Shown here in pieces: positions 32,572 through 45,036 of a stretch of 64,000 bases of DNA (its first letter is position 1; every line of letters begins with the position of its first letter). Where the stretch lies: assembly GCF_010389155.1 (NCBI RefSeq), contig NC_057767.1, positions 6,431,765-6,495,764 of the forward strand, given 5' to 3'. A model generated the notes under the pieces. It searched no databases and was not told where the DNA came from. It was given only the letters and a program-made list of their open reading frames with translations. The DNA is from Erigeron canadensis. Lineage: Eukaryota > Streptophyta > Magnoliopsida > Asterales > Asteraceae. The position numbers were made by a program, and so were the translations under genes.

Positions 32572-34066
32572 GTAGTTTGTATTGTGGAAAATCTTGTTAG
32601 TTAAGGTTGACTCATAACAAGTCTTCCTATTTTATGTGGATACTCCAATTACAACTAGATTCATTTAGATCACATTTACTTGGAGAAAAATGAATCTCAT
32701 AACTTGACAAATGATCTTGTGGAATTTAATAAAAACGAAACAAACGATGATAGTGAAAAAAAATACCCACTTGAATGCAAATTGAATAACTATCGTAACA
32801 TTTAAAGACCAACACATGCATTTTGTGGAATTTAGTAGGAAAGAAACAAACCATAATTGTGAAAAATTGATGTTTAGACTTGTATATTTCTTTTGAAACA
32901 AAGAATTGTTGTTTTGGTTGTATGTTTTGAAACTTTTATTTAAGAAAAAGAATTGTATTCTTCAATTAAAATTCTAGGAAACAAATTTAACTATTAGTAG
33001 TGTGAAAATTTTGAATTCCTTATATTTTTCCTACCATCTCATTTTAAATTCCAGACTTTAAAATATTTAAATTAGCTTTTAACTTTTAACTCTTTCTCAA
33101 CTCATATACGAGATCTTTCAAATATAACCTTAAAATATTTTTCAACTTATCAACCAAACTACTATTCTCTTTTATTAACTAATTTAAATATTTCTACTTA
33201 ATATAACTATAATACTTTCAATAAAATTATTTAAAGTATACATCCACAACCCTTAAAATAACTAACTACTACTCGTTTTACATTAATTAATTTTACAATA
33301 ATAACCAAACAACTACCGTAACCGCCGTCAACACCGTCACTGCTATCACCGCCCCGTCGTCGTATTGCACTTACACTTAATTATTTGGAAGTATCTTGAT
33401 TCACACACATGAGTTTCAATAGGATTCCTAACGTTTTTAATACTTTTTTTTTATGAAATCTGGTGATGGAAGTGGACGATACGAAATTTATTTTTTGTGG
33501 TATCTTCCTTTCTAAAAATAATGTTTTTGCAAAAAGAATCACTTGATTATAACGAATCGGAAATTCGTTTTAAAGATTTATATATATTATTACATTTCTG
33601 TCGTTTTATCATCAAACAAAAAATTAAAATAAAATATTTTTCGGAGATATATTCTTTTATGGAAAGTGAAAGTTTTGCAAGAAGAATCGCTTAAATCAAT
33701 TAAGTAACGAAGTAGAAATCGTGTTTTGAATTATCATATGTATATAGCTTTTGATGAAGGAAAATTAAGAAGAAAAAAAAAAGAGAAGCAGCAGGTGTTC
33801 TTGTTTTTGCAAGGCCGTCGAGCCCCAATGTCCCATCAGATGACATCAGGCTGCGTCAGCATGCTGATGTCAGTAACTATCAGAATTTACATTTTTAGTC
33901 CCTGTAGTTTCAAAGATAACTCTGCCAGTCCCTAATGTTTCATAATGACGGTTTCGGCTCCAAAAGTTTTAAGATTGACACTTTTGGTCCCTGATGTTTT
34001 AGAACTCGTCACTGTTAGTCCCTGATATTTCTAAACTTGGTACTGTTGGTCCCTAAAGTTTTAAAA
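32572..34066. other. AT-rich intergenic DNA right of module 2
   Basis: Contains the conserved MMP promoter (to about 32660) and two imperfect copies, about 110 bases apart (32711 and 32822), of TTGTGGAATTTA followed by a GAAACAAAC motif. At 33890-34066 there is a tandem array of diverged ~36-40-bp units built on TTTTGGTCCCTAAAGTTT; it continues at 40698-40830 and was split by the nested LTR insertions. No gene recognised. Confidence 0.55.
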
Positions 34067-34521
34067 ATGACTGTAACACCTCGAGCTATGCTCGAAATGC
34101 ACCGAAAATTATGACACAAGATGGAATTACCGTAGGACGAAACTATATAAAATTAAAAGGATTCTGTGAACCCAACAATTTAGTTATAATGTCACAAAGG
34201 CATAAGGAGCATTCAACCATCAAAAGTTTTACAAAAACGATATCAAAAAATGGCTCATGATCCTAAGCGAGTCCCATCAATGGGAAATGAATCACGGATC
34301 CATGGTCATAGTCCAACTTCTAGCAATGCAATCAAGCTCTTGGGTTATCTTGGTTACCTGAAAAGTGTACTAAACAATGTCAATACTAGGTTGGTGAGCT
34401 CGTAAGGAAAAATGAACAAGAACACATACCAATGTAATCTAATACATAATTAACATCAACATGATCTAAGATTTTGCACACTTGTACCCAATGTTCCTCA
34501 ACGTCCACATATCGTTAACAA

Positions 34522-34623
34522 TTGTCATCAAGTACTAAAAGTACCCGTAAAATGTCATCAAGTACGTATTGTACCCGTATAATGTCATCAAGTACTAAGT
34601 GTACCCATTGTAATGTCATCATG
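34522..34623 (+). repeat. 30-bp tandem repeat, 3.3 copies
   Basis: Units start TGTCATCAAGTAC and end with GTACCCGTA-like words. Lies in the outer LTR. Confidence 0.8.
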
Positions 34624-35338
34624 CACCCCATTATGCTCATTGCACGTAACTTGATCATCAATGTCCACACAAAATCAAACACCTTGTATATATACTTTGT
34701 ACGATACTACTTTTGAAAGGCCTTTGATGTTTATATATAGGGTCACTCGCAGCCTTCCCACCACATCTCCAACCTTTCAAAGGCATTAACGTCTTCTATA
34801 TATACACAACTATCCTAAAAACGTCTCAACATACACATACAATAACCATACAATGAAACATATACTTGCACGTCTACAAAATCATCACACAACATGTAAA
34901 TCACAAATGTCATCAATGCACGAGGTACACTTTTCATCCGACTCTTAAAAGAGTATGGGAAACTACGAAAACTCACCTTAGCCTTGCAAATGTTAAGTTT
35001 AAAATGAGCTACAACGTCAATTGTTCACCAAATGTTCACGACCTATCAAGGTATAACATAATGTCGTCAATGTCATCTCTAAACCCTAGAACAAGTTGGT
35101 CTAATTATTTCAAGTCAGGTCACAACTCACTAACGCTTCAATGACCCTTTTCGAGTAAGAAGCAAGACACTTTGATCCGGAATTTTTAGAAATGGAGTCA
35201 GATTCGACCCAAATGAATGTTATCACAAGAAACTAGACTCTCATACGATTCCAACGATAGGTCATATGACTCGATTGGACTTACGGATCAAAAGTTATGC
35301 ACGTTTGAAAAATCTGACACGAAACTACACAAACTCGC

Positions 35339-35560
35339 GGCACGAGTTTTCTGGCTCGCGTCACGAGCTTCACAATTACTCGCGGCGCGAGGTACGACAC
35401 GAGAAATGTTCTGATCAAGGGACACCAAAACTAGTGGCACGAGTTTTCTGGCTCGCGGCACAAGCTTCACAATTACTCGCGGCGCGAGGTACGACACGAG
35501 AAATGTTCTGATCAAGGAACACCAAAACTAGCGGCACGAGTTTGGCTCCTAGCGGCACGA
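35339..35560 (+). repeat. 97-bp GC-rich tandem repeat, about 2.3 copies
   Basis: Units contain GGCACGAGTTTTCTGGCTCG and the CpG-rich palindrome-like CTCGCGGCGCGAG. The period is 97 bases (35341, 35438, 35535). The composition stands out from the AT-rich surroundings. Confidence 0.85.
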
Positions 35561-36198
35561 CTGGGCTATACTCTACAACTAACATGAATCAAACACGACC
35601 CAAGCACACCCAATCACCATTTTTGACACCTAATTCGACCTTTAGTGCAAAATTAATCAGTTTGAACCTCATAAACATGGTTTTGACCCAAATGAACTCA
35701 ATTCCATAACACAAACTTGAATCAAAACATCATTTTTATGCCTAAGTTCGGCCATGACACCTCAAGAACACCAAAAATCCGATTTTTCGACTTCTAATTG
35801 GTTGAGGACACTTTCAAATCGATTTTGAACATAATTAGACAAAACCCACGTCACAAATATACTTATTAACACCCATTTTGCTCAAAATCATTCTTGACCT
35901 TCAAAAACCCTAATGAAATCCTAGTTTTGAACCCAAATCGATATTGACCCGAATTCACCAAAAGCGCTTAGATTTGATTGAAAAACATGCTTAACAACTT
36001 GAAATAATGAATTTGAACTAGAAATCACTTACCAAAACCTCCACAAGAAGTCAAACCCGAATTTGACCTAATTTGAAGCTTTTTCATACAATTTGAAACT
36101 TGGATTTTTGATATGATGCTAGAATGATGATAGGGATGATGATTTTGTTATTAATCTTGTTGAACCCACAATAAATGAAGCAAGATTATAGAGAGAGA

Positions 36199-39100
36199 TG
36201 TAACAACCCTCAATTTCCAATTAGGATTACTTACTTAAATTTATCTAGGTGTCGATCCCTAGAGGTTTGCTAAGAGAATTGACCTTCTAGATATTCAAAG
36301 CATAGTGATAATTGCTCCTAGTACCAGCAAAATGTCTTAGAAATACCATAGATGACTAGTCATCTTAGATTTGCCATAAACAATAACTAATCATTTAAGA
36401 CAATCTTAATGTGATTAAATTATGACAATCTTATGAGAACGTAACTTAAACAAACAAAATCTATATATCCAAAATTTATTCAACAACTCAAAGCACAACA
36501 ATATACATCAATGAAATTAACAAGTCAATTACAAATATGTACATGCATATACACGAAATATATGTATATATTTACATACTTTCATAAAAACTAATATCTA
36601 GCATAAATCAAATTATACTTACACAAGTTAAATTTATATCATTTTAACCACTACATCACAATTTGTTCCAAAAATCACCCTCAACATGAACCTAGACCAA
36701 ATTGAGACCATATTCAAACTCCACACCACTCACTACACCTCCTAACCAATGGCTATCACTCCACCACTTCTAGAGACCAATGGACATGCCTCCTACTTCC
36801 TTTCTCCTGCCCATTCACGTTGCTATGCCCCCCTCTCACTTTCATTTGCATCAAACAACACACACACATCAAGAAATGCTCTCAAACTCTCTCAACTATC
36901 TCTTCCTCCCCTCCTCTCCTTCTTGGCAGAAAAATTGGGTAAAAACACCCCCAAATCTTAACAATAAATTATGAAACAACAACAATAACATAATAACATA
37001 ATAAGGGATCAAGCTATGGTGGATTGGAGCATGCATGGAGAAGCAAAACAGCCCCGAAGAGCTCTCAAAATCGTGATTCAACTGCTGTCCGAACAGCCCT
37101 CTTTCTTGATTAGTTTACATCATCAAAGGTTGATTTTAATGCTTCTCTTTGTTGTCTCTTCCTTGTGCTTTCATCTTGTAACCTTCTTGCCCTTTTTCCT
37201 TCTCATTTTCGTGTCATCACAGCCCCCAAGGAGCTTGGAATCTGCCCTCAAGAACAAGACCCAACAACACTCTTAATCTTCTTGTTTTGATCTTCAAAGG
37301 TTGATAACTCGTAATCTTTTGATTATCACTCTCTTTATCTTTCATTTTTATCACTAAAAACACATAGATCTTCACATGCATGCATATTTAAAAGAGTTAT
37401 CTAGAAGAAATAATTATGAATGCAAGAGATAATAATGGATTTAGTGTATGCATGATAAGATTTGCACTAGTTTAATTTGGTTTTGATATGGGACTTGAGA
37501 TGTATCTTTTAAGGATGATTGATGAACTTGAAATTGATTGAAATCTGTATATTTGATGTTAAGAGATACAAAATAAAGTAATAATTTTGTTAGTGGGAAT
37601 CTAGAAGTTAAAGCAAGCAAACAAAACCATTGGTGGGATGCATTAACCAATAAACATTCTGACAGAATTGGTCTTCTGTCTTGTAACGAATAAACTGAAC
37701 ATTTGAGGACATTTTCAAGAAGAACTATCAAAATAAAAGTTCTAGACAAATGAGTTAAGATTAACCTCCAACTGGAATTACTCAAAAATACTAAACCAAA
37801 CGAAAGATATGATTTTTCTATTGAAACTGGTCAAAACTGTAATTTTGTATGAATATTTTATAAACTTTAACAATTTTTATCTCCTAATCCATACAGTTCC
37901 AGGAGGTCATACTTGGTGTAAAGTAATTTCAATGTGTTGTGAACTTAAAATAAAATCATGGGATTTTTCTAACAATCAGAACATCAAGAAATTTTATAAA
38001 ACTTCTGATGTCGCAAGCAGTGCCCATTCGGGACAGTTTGTGTTTGGATAATTTTTACGGACACCAAACATCATCTAAAAATTCACCAAAAATTCACAAA
38101 GATACTACATACATATAAGTCACTGTGTAAAAATCATGAAGGTCCAAATAATTCGTCTTGACCCCAAAATAGTAGCTAACATTTCCTAAAAATAAAGTAT
38201 AAAACAGAAAATTTGTAAGTAATCTTATAAATGGCATAATGGGCTATGTAATGAACTAAGAACCATAATGGGCTAACCCGGCCCAAATAATGAACCCATA
38301 AGGAACACAAATCAGTAGGCCCACTTGGCCCAATAAGCCTTATAGCCCAATAACCACTATGACCCATTATGCACCTAACCCAAATAAGGTAAAGCCCAAT
38401 AACTAATGTAAGCCCAAAACATTTAAAAGCCCATGACACCTAAGGCCCAATTGATAATGGCCCATAACACTTAAACGAATTTCATGAGATAAGTGTAATC
38501 AAAATAAAACAAAGATAATTAAGTGAGATTGACATAAGTAATTATGTTAACCAAGCTATATATTGATATCACAAATGTTAATTCACGCTAAAATCAGTTA
38601 CACAACAAATGATGAATAAGGATAACATAACTTAATAAGATATTTCTACATGATGACCTAAGATGCCAAGTGAAACCACAAATGAAGCCAAGTTACCAAA
38701 AATCTAACAACTTATAACTACGCATGTCATTAAAGTAACCTTTTTCACCATCAATCGCTACAACCAAAACAATGCGAAGGTTGGCAATATACTTGGATTC
38801 CACAATTGATAGCAACATAATGAAAGTAGCATTTCTAAGTGATGGCTTAAGATAGGAACTTACGTGTATTAGTCCTATCGTAGGGATAGTCTTGGCTTTC
38901 AAATGTGATTGAGAAACGTGACGGATGTATGATGGAGCGATTGATGGGAAGTACCCATTTTGGATAAGTGAATATAATATGCGGCATATCAAGGTGAGTC
39001 ATAACCCCCTTTCAAACTCTTTTATGTGTTTTACTTTCGGGGTGAAAAACATGATAAATGAAACTACTTTCTATATATGCAATGTTTCTTGAAAGAGAGT

Positions 39101-40330
39101 TGTTATATGAAATGATTCTTGATATATGAGTATGAAATAAAATTGTTTCGTATGTTCATGAAAATAAAGGATTTATGTGATGAGCTTGAGTTCTGTCAAA
39201 CCGCGGCGTTCGGTACACTACTATTTACTCCGAAAGTGGAGGCCTGTAGTTAGTTAGTTGCGCAACTAGGTTTCGTCCGCCCACCCAAAGCGTACCATTG
39301 GAAGGTTGGTTGCCTTCGTGACAACCTCCACTTCTAGTCTGGCCCCCGGGTGTTCTAACTACCTTAAGATAATCGGGCGTCTCCATGGCACGACCCATTA
39401 TCATTATTGTAATTATTATTACGGCACTTGATTGACAGCTTGTGCTATGAATTGAATTATTGGATTTTAATCGGACTTGAATAAAATGGTAGTAGTAGTG
39501 GCTCAAGCATTTACTCATCAAAATTATGTAAGTTTTGCCTTTGTGGCTAAATGAAATTGATATTGAATTATGCCCTTGTGGCTAAGTGAAATTGATATTA
39601 ATATTGTTGATAATTGGAAATTGTTTGGACATACGGATTGGGTATCGTCCCTCATATGATATCTTGAAAGACGTTGAAATTGGTGATATTGAAATGATTT
39701 TGGTAACCGAATGATTTTGGTATGATATACGATTAATCGATTTATATACTTTTTCTCTCATGATGATTTGACAAATGAGAACCTGAAATTTTACTAAAGA
39801 TTCTCCAAGTCTTGATATGACATTATGGTATTTGGAAACTTGATAACATGATATGAAAATTTTGTTGATCATATGGTTTGGATATTTCGAAATGTAATAG
39901 TAATCAGTTTTTCTAAGTATTAAAATGGTGATGTACCAAGATTTATATAAAAACCTATGCACTCACCAACTACGTTTTCGTAGTTGACACTTTTTCTTCA
40001 TGCTTTTCAGGAAATAAGCTTAAACATTGAGGATTTGTATGCTTCATGATTATTTGCATTGCCCTTTGGAGTCAAAGATCAAACCTTGTGATAGGCAATG
40101 GAATCCGCCTTGATCATTGTAGTATACTACTTCATATGCTTGTTATTTGTTTCGTGAACTTAGTATTCAAGTACGGTGGACGCATTTGTACTTGGAAATT
40201 GGTTCACATGCTTGTACATTTGTAAATTCTTTTATCAAATAAAACTATGGTGAATGTTATTTATAATCCTTTGTTTTGAATACTCGACTTTCTGTATATC
40301 TCATTATTCCGCCTTAGTTGGGGTGTTACA
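36199..40330. mobile_element. Inner LTR-type insertion nested in the outer one
   Basis: 4,132 bp, begins TGTAACAACC, ends GGGGTGTTACA, with target duplication AGAGA (36194-36198 and 40331-40335). Removing it joins the outer element. No retroviral genes, no internal LTR pair seen: a very long solo LTR or a terminal-repeat-only derivative. Short ORFs inside (for example near 36.75-37.3 kb) show no domain. Confidence 0.75.
38238..38466. promoter_or_regulatory. Cluster of GCCCA (site II-like) motifs in inner LTR
   Basis: Eleven TGGGCY/RGCCCA words occur in about 230 bases. Such motifs bind TCP factors in plant promoters; here the role is inferred from density only. Confidence 0.45.
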
Positions 40331-40697
40331 AGAGATTGGGAGTGTGTATGCATTTAGTGAGGTAGAGAGAAAAGTGTTAGGGAAATGAATGAATGGGTGG
40401 GGAGATGGAATAAGGTTGGGTTATCTTGGGTGGGTCATGGGTTGGGTTTAACCCATGGGTAGGATCCATATTCAATTCTACTAGTTAAATTAAATGTTAT
40501 CAAAATGAACGTCGATTGCACTAACTAACGATCTCAATTAGCACATAAGTCTCTAGTTAAACTCATAAATTGACCCATATGAACACATTGCACTCAATTG
40601 AACCTCAAATTGCACTTGCATATTTAATAGCTAACTAAATTGTTAGTCAAATTGTACACATAGTCAAAAGGTCTAAATGCACGATTGTTACAATGAC

Positions 40698-42092
40698 AAT
40701 TTTGGTCGACATTCAGTTTCAAATATAACATTTTTGGTCCTACAGTTTTAGATTTAACAGTTTTGGTCCTTATAGTTTAAAAAACAGGATTGTCATTTTG
40801 GTCCTCATGGTTTAAATAGGTGATAAAACTATTATATTATTTTTTTTTCTTCAAAAATTTGAAACTATTATAGCAAGAATTATAGTTGTATTTTGGTATT
40901 TTGTAATTAAGATGTACTAATAAGGCATGATTTTGAGTCATTATTGGGAGGACAATGATAGTGAATATTTGTTATTAGCAATTTAATTAAGGAAAAAATG
41001 AATATGCTTCTAGTAGCATGTATCATACATGCTTCCCTCACAGTCTTTAAAAAATTTAAATATTGATTTCAATCACATGACTTAATGTTTAATATTTTTT
41101 AAATGATTTGTGAGAGATGAAACACGTATGATATATGCTTCTAGAAGCACATATGTTATCTCCTTTAATTAATTAGAAGTTAATTAGGTTCCTTTGTATA
41201 TTGTAGGTTTTGGAGGTTTGAACATTCATTGTTGGATGTTGACAAGAGTTTGTTTTTTTGCATGCTTACTGAGGTAAGATAACTAGCATTTAACGTGGGG
41301 GACACAACGAAAACTTAGCTTTCATAATAAATGTTTGTTAAAGCCCTCTTGTACGTTTGTTGGGTATGGGAACTCACGAGAGGTTACTTCGGTGTTGTTT
41401 ATGGATGTTAATGATCATTTATTTTTTCATTATACTTGATATACATGCTTAGATGTTGGAAATGACTGAGATTGATGTTTAGTAGGATACATGTTGGCTT
41501 GTACATCTAGTACACTAGACTTGGTAGGATTGTTATATCATGCGCACATTAAGGCCATAAAAGATGTTGTAGTTGTTGGTATTGTTGATGATACTCGGGT
41601 ATAATTATGGTCGAAAGTATTAAGCTTAAACCATGCTAGCCTTGTCTAGTATGCTATCGTCGTTGTCGTTTGGGGTAATCATGATAACCCCCACATGACT
41701 CAGTTTGTTGTTGGAGTTTGTCGGATGGCGTGGGTCGGCCATTTTTGTCGATGTCTGCCATTTTGTTTTATTAATATTTTAATTAATTGTTTTAAAACAT
41801 ATATATCTCTTAATGATTTTAAAACATATATAAATTGAATGGTATATATGCATGAGTAATCGAATATTTGAATCTCTCTATATAACTAAGAGATGATATA
41901 TTTTTTTTCTAGGTGGTATGTTTAGTTTTTTGCCACAATGAATTTTTAATGAATTTCCATTAATATTGTTATATTTATGTTGTCATATATGATTTTAATT
42001 ATCAATTCTAGTCCTAATCATCAATCATAGTCCTCTTTATTAATATTTATTTTTCTATTTTCAATATGAGTTCAAAGATGTTTATATACATT
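40698..42092. other. Intergenic region between nested LTRs and copia element
   Basis: Starts with the rest of the ~36-bp TTTTGGTCC repeat array (to about 40830), then the MITE at 41.0 kb and unrecognised AT-rich sequence. From about 41765 it is homologous to 58462 onwards, including a Helitron-type start TCTCTCTATATAACTAAGAG at 41873. Confidence 0.55.
40991..41163. mobile_element. 173-bp foldback MITE
   Basis: The two halves are inverted copies over about 60 bases (ATATGCTTCTAGTAGCAT and its partner near 41130-41155). Flanked by the 9-bp duplication TTTAATTAA (40982-40990, 41164-41172), compatible with a Mutator-type MITE, though this AT-rich word could occur by chance. Confidence 0.65.
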
Positions 42093-42763
42093 TGTTAAGT
42101 CTGGGATTCGCTGAAGGAGACTTGAGAACTGACACATGTCGTCAGCAAGTCTCTTAACAAGTCGACAGCGGATGTAGAGACGTCTTCAGCGGGATGCATG
42201 CTGACCTAAGTTTGTCATGGCGGGAAACATTCAAACTACATAAAGACAAAAAAAAAGGTCACATGGTGGTTAACCAACTGTAATTTGCCTTGAATGGCAA
42301 ATGTGCATGTTGGGACCAAAGCAAGGGTTCTCTCTCTCTCTTACCCGATTTGGTATAGAAGACAATGGGCACATGAACCAAGTACCATGAGCCAATTGGA
42401 AGTCAACAACCACCATCAAGTCGCAATCAAAGCAGGCTGTGTTGCCTCAAGTCTTCCCCTATATAAAGCAACACAGCCACATTGTATTAAGTGCATCTTG
42501 CCGTCTAAAAAGTGTGTATCACTTGTCATTGCTTAAGTTTTCCTTTTCTGTCTAGACTTAGCAATTATCTTTGTTCTTTTGTATTCTTGTAAGTCAAGTG
42601 TAAGATCAACCATGTATTCATCATTTAATCAATGATACATATGATTATCCTTGCATTGATGTATTACAATTGAACTTTACATTGTTCTTGTTATTTACTT
42701 GCTTACTTACCTTCTTTCTTGTCTACTTAATTAAAACATAAGTTGTGCATTCGTGGACCATCA
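42093..42763 (+). repeat. 5' LTR of copia element
   Basis: TGTTAAGTCTGGG...GGACCATCA. It holds a probable TATA box CCTATATAAAGC near 42470 and the usual downstream GTGTATCACTTG region. Confidence 0.95.
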
Positions 42764-42764
42764 A

Positions 42765-42776
42765 GTGGTATCAAAG
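42765..42776 (+). promoter_or_regulatory. Copia primer-binding site
   Basis: GTGGTATCAAAGC right after the 5' LTR matches the TGGTATCAGAGC initiator-Met tRNA site of copia elements with one difference. Confidence 0.85.
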
Positions 42777-42879
42777 CCACCGTTCCTAAATCATTGGAAC
42801 AAGATCTGTTTGCCTTCTTTTGTTTATATTTAAAATTTCTGTTCTTTAATTCCTCTTAAATTTCTTTTTAACAAGAACC

Positions 42880-45036
42880 ATGTCTTCTGTTCCCAGCCTT
42901 GTGAACACACGTGACTTTGGTTACGTGTCGACACCTCCTAAGTTCGAGCCCAAAGATTTTGGGTCTTGGAAGGAGAGAATGCTTCTACACATCGCTGGTG
43001 TGGAACCCTATTTAATGACCATATTAACTGAGGGTCCATACGTACCGATGTATGTCCAAAGGACTCCAGGAGCTACACCTGAAGCTCCTGAAATAGTCAC
43101 TGACTTGGTTAAACCAGAGGTCCAATGGACAGATGAAGAAAGAAAGTTGGTAAATCTTGATGCTAGACTTAAAAACATGATTATAGTTACTCTTCATACT
43201 GAAATCATGAAACTGGTCATCAAGTATCCCTCTTCAAAGGAAGTATGGGATAGACTTGTCAGCACCTATGAAGGCTCTGCTGACCTCATTAAAATCAAGA
43301 AAATTGATTTGAAAAGAGCTTATGAAAATTTCTTCTCCCTTCCTGATGAAAGTCTTGAGAGCACCTACACTCGCTTTAAAGGGTTGCTCAATGATATGAC
43401 AAATGTTGGCATTACCCATGATAACTTTGAGGTGTGTCACAAATTCATTGATTCTCTTTCTCTTAAGTGGCAAAACTTAAGACAAACTCTTTGTACAACG
43501 AAGAAAATCCAAGACTTTGATCTTGAAGAACTTTTTGGCACTCTTCAATTCGAAGAAAGAGCATTGGCTCAAAATATTCGAGCTTCTGCTGATGCCAAAA
43601 GACATGCTGGCTCTTCCTCTTCTTCTTCTGTCAGCATCTCTTCTCATCCTATTTCTGACCCTATTGCTCTTGTTTCTACTGAGCCCATCGATCTCTATGA
43701 TGGAGCCAGTACCTCATATCTTCCAGCATCAATTCAGACTCTCATTAATGAGCTGGATGATGAAGAAAAACAAGAAATGTTTAATGACTTCATGGGCTTT
43801 GCCCTGGTTGCTAGAAGAAAATACTCTAAAAGGTGGAATAATCGAAAAACGATTACTCCCCTCAAACCTCCTGTTGACAAATCACAGGAAGAGTGCTGGA
43901 GGTGTGGCAGGAAAGGCCACTTTCAGAAGGAGTGTAGAGTCTCCTTACCCAATCCTGCTGCCTCCAAAACTAATCCTCCCAAATCTGCTGATGAATATAG
44001 GAACAAATATTATCAGCTGAAGGCCAAGGTTGCTGAAACAGAGGATAAAGTTCCAGCAAAAGGACTGATTGCTGAAGAACATGATTGGGCTGACTCAGAT
44101 GATTCTGATGATGACGATTATGTTGATGCCATGTGCCTTATGGCACTTGCTGACAGTGATGCTCTGACCAAGGATCAAGTCTCCTCTAGTCAGTGGGTGA
44201 ACGTCACTGTTAAAAAGGTACACTCTCTTCTCTCTTCGTCTAATCAAGACAAGACCAAAATTATTGAGTCTTTGTCTTGTGATCTTCAGTTCATAGAAAG
44301 TCTACGTGCTGAACTTCAATCTAAACTTAACTCTGCTGGAGTAGAGTTGAGTGAAAAATCTGAAAAACTTATGAAATTGAAAAATGTTCATGTTGAACTT
44401 CAATCTCATGAGTTGATGACTCAAAAACTTCAACTTGAGAATGAATCTCTCAAGGCTGAAGTCTCTAATTTGAAGAAGATTGTGACCTCCTGGTCAAAGG
44501 CTTCTAAATTTCATCATCAATGCTTGAGCGAACAAGTCCCTGCTCAAGTGCAAGCAGTAATTGGTGGCAATTTTGACGCTGCTGCCTCCATTGCTGATTC
44601 TTTTAAAGATGATGTAAAGCCTGAAGTATCCATTCCTCCACCCTGTTCATCTTCCATCTCACTGGATGAAATGAAAAAGTGGTATTTTGTCAAGGGACAA
44701 AATGACTACCATGCTGAGATGGACACTAAAGCTTCAGCATCTTCCAGTGATCCCTCTTCTCAAAATGCTAAAAGTACTAGTACTTCTACCAGTACTTTTA
44801 ACATGTTCTCTCATCTCCCTATTGTTGGCATGTTGCCACATGAAGGGAGAGTTCAAAATTCTCCACCAAGATCCTTCAATGGAGATATCTCGAGCGATGG
44901 GTATGTACCCATTGCTCCTAAGCCTCTATCTTCAAAAGGTGCTGAGCCTTTTAAAAGAAGCACCATTGCTGCTCCCTATGACTATGGTATCCCTCAGCAG
45001 GACCATCATGTCGGTCAACAATTTTTTGGGTGCTAA
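42880..45036 (+). CDS. Copia Gag ORF
   Basis: 718 codons, open throughout. The N-terminal ~230 residues fit the copia Gag (UBN2-type) fold, with FGSWKERMLLHI near the start. The zinc knuckle CWRCGRKGHFQKEC (C339, C342, H347, C352) follows a Ser-rich linker. Residues about 440-545 form a Leu/Glu/Lys coiled coil. The last codons run out of frame at a T6 run (45022-45027), after which the homologous reading continues one frame over. Gag forms the particle that packages element RNA. Long gags of this kind occur in Sireviruses. Confidence 0.88.
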   Translation: MSSVPSLVNTRDFGYVSTPPKFEPKDFGSWKERMLLHIAGVEPYLMTILTEGPYVPMYVQRTPGATPEAPEIVTDLVKPEVQWTDEERKLVNLDARLKNMIIVTLHTEIMKLVIKYPSSKEVWDRLVSTYEGSADLIKIKKIDLKRAYENFFSLPDESLESTYTRFKGLLNDMTNVGITHDNFEVCHKFIDSLSLKWQNLRQTLCTTKKIQDFDLEELFGTLQFEERALAQNIRASADAKRHAGSSSSSSVSISSHPISDPIALVSTEPIDLYDGASTSYLPASIQTLINELDDEEKQEMFNDFMGFALVARRKYSKRWNNRKTITPLKPPVDKSQEECWRCGRKGHFQKECRVSLPNPAASKTNPPKSADEYRNKYYQLKAKVAETEDKVPAKGLIAEEHDWADSDDSDDDDYVDAMCLMALADSDALTKDQVSSSQWVNVTVKKVHSLLSSSNQDKTKIIESLSCDLQFIESLRAELQSKLNSAGVELSEKSEKLMKLKNVHVELQSHELMTQKLQLENESLKAEVSNLKKIVTSWSKASKFHHQCLSEQVPAQVQAVIGGNFDAAASIADSFKDDVKPEVSIPPPCSSSISLDEMKKWYFVKGQNDYHAEMDTKASASSSDPSSQNAKSTSTSTSTFNMFSHLPIVGMLPHEGRVQNSPPRSFNGDISSDGYVPIAPKPLSSKGAEPFKRSTIAAPYDYGIPQQDHHVGQQFFGC

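Larger units (their letters stand above)
34072..40692. mobile_element. Outer LTR-type insertion (probable solo LTR), interrupted
   Basis: Begins TGTAACACC, ends TGTTACA, flanked by target duplication ATGAC (34067-34071 and 40693-40697). Without the inner insertion it is about 2.5 kb (34072-36198 plus 40331-40692). No gag or pol sequence is readable, so a solo LTR of a gypsy-type element with long LTRs is most likely. It holds two tandem repeats (34.5 and 35.3 kb). Confidence 0.75.

Noticed and set aside
36749..37276. Several short ORFs inside the inner LTR
   Set aside because: Overlapping frames in a transposon terminal repeat with no domain; treated as chance.
38176..39962. Minus-strand ORFs of 87-126 codons in the inner LTR
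   Set aside because: Low complexity and repeat-driven (GCCCA cluster); no homology recognised.
42294..42536. 80-codon frame present in both copia LTRs (also 54837-55079)
   Set aside because: It overlaps the LTR TATA box and is shared only because the LTRs are copies; no sign that it is translated.
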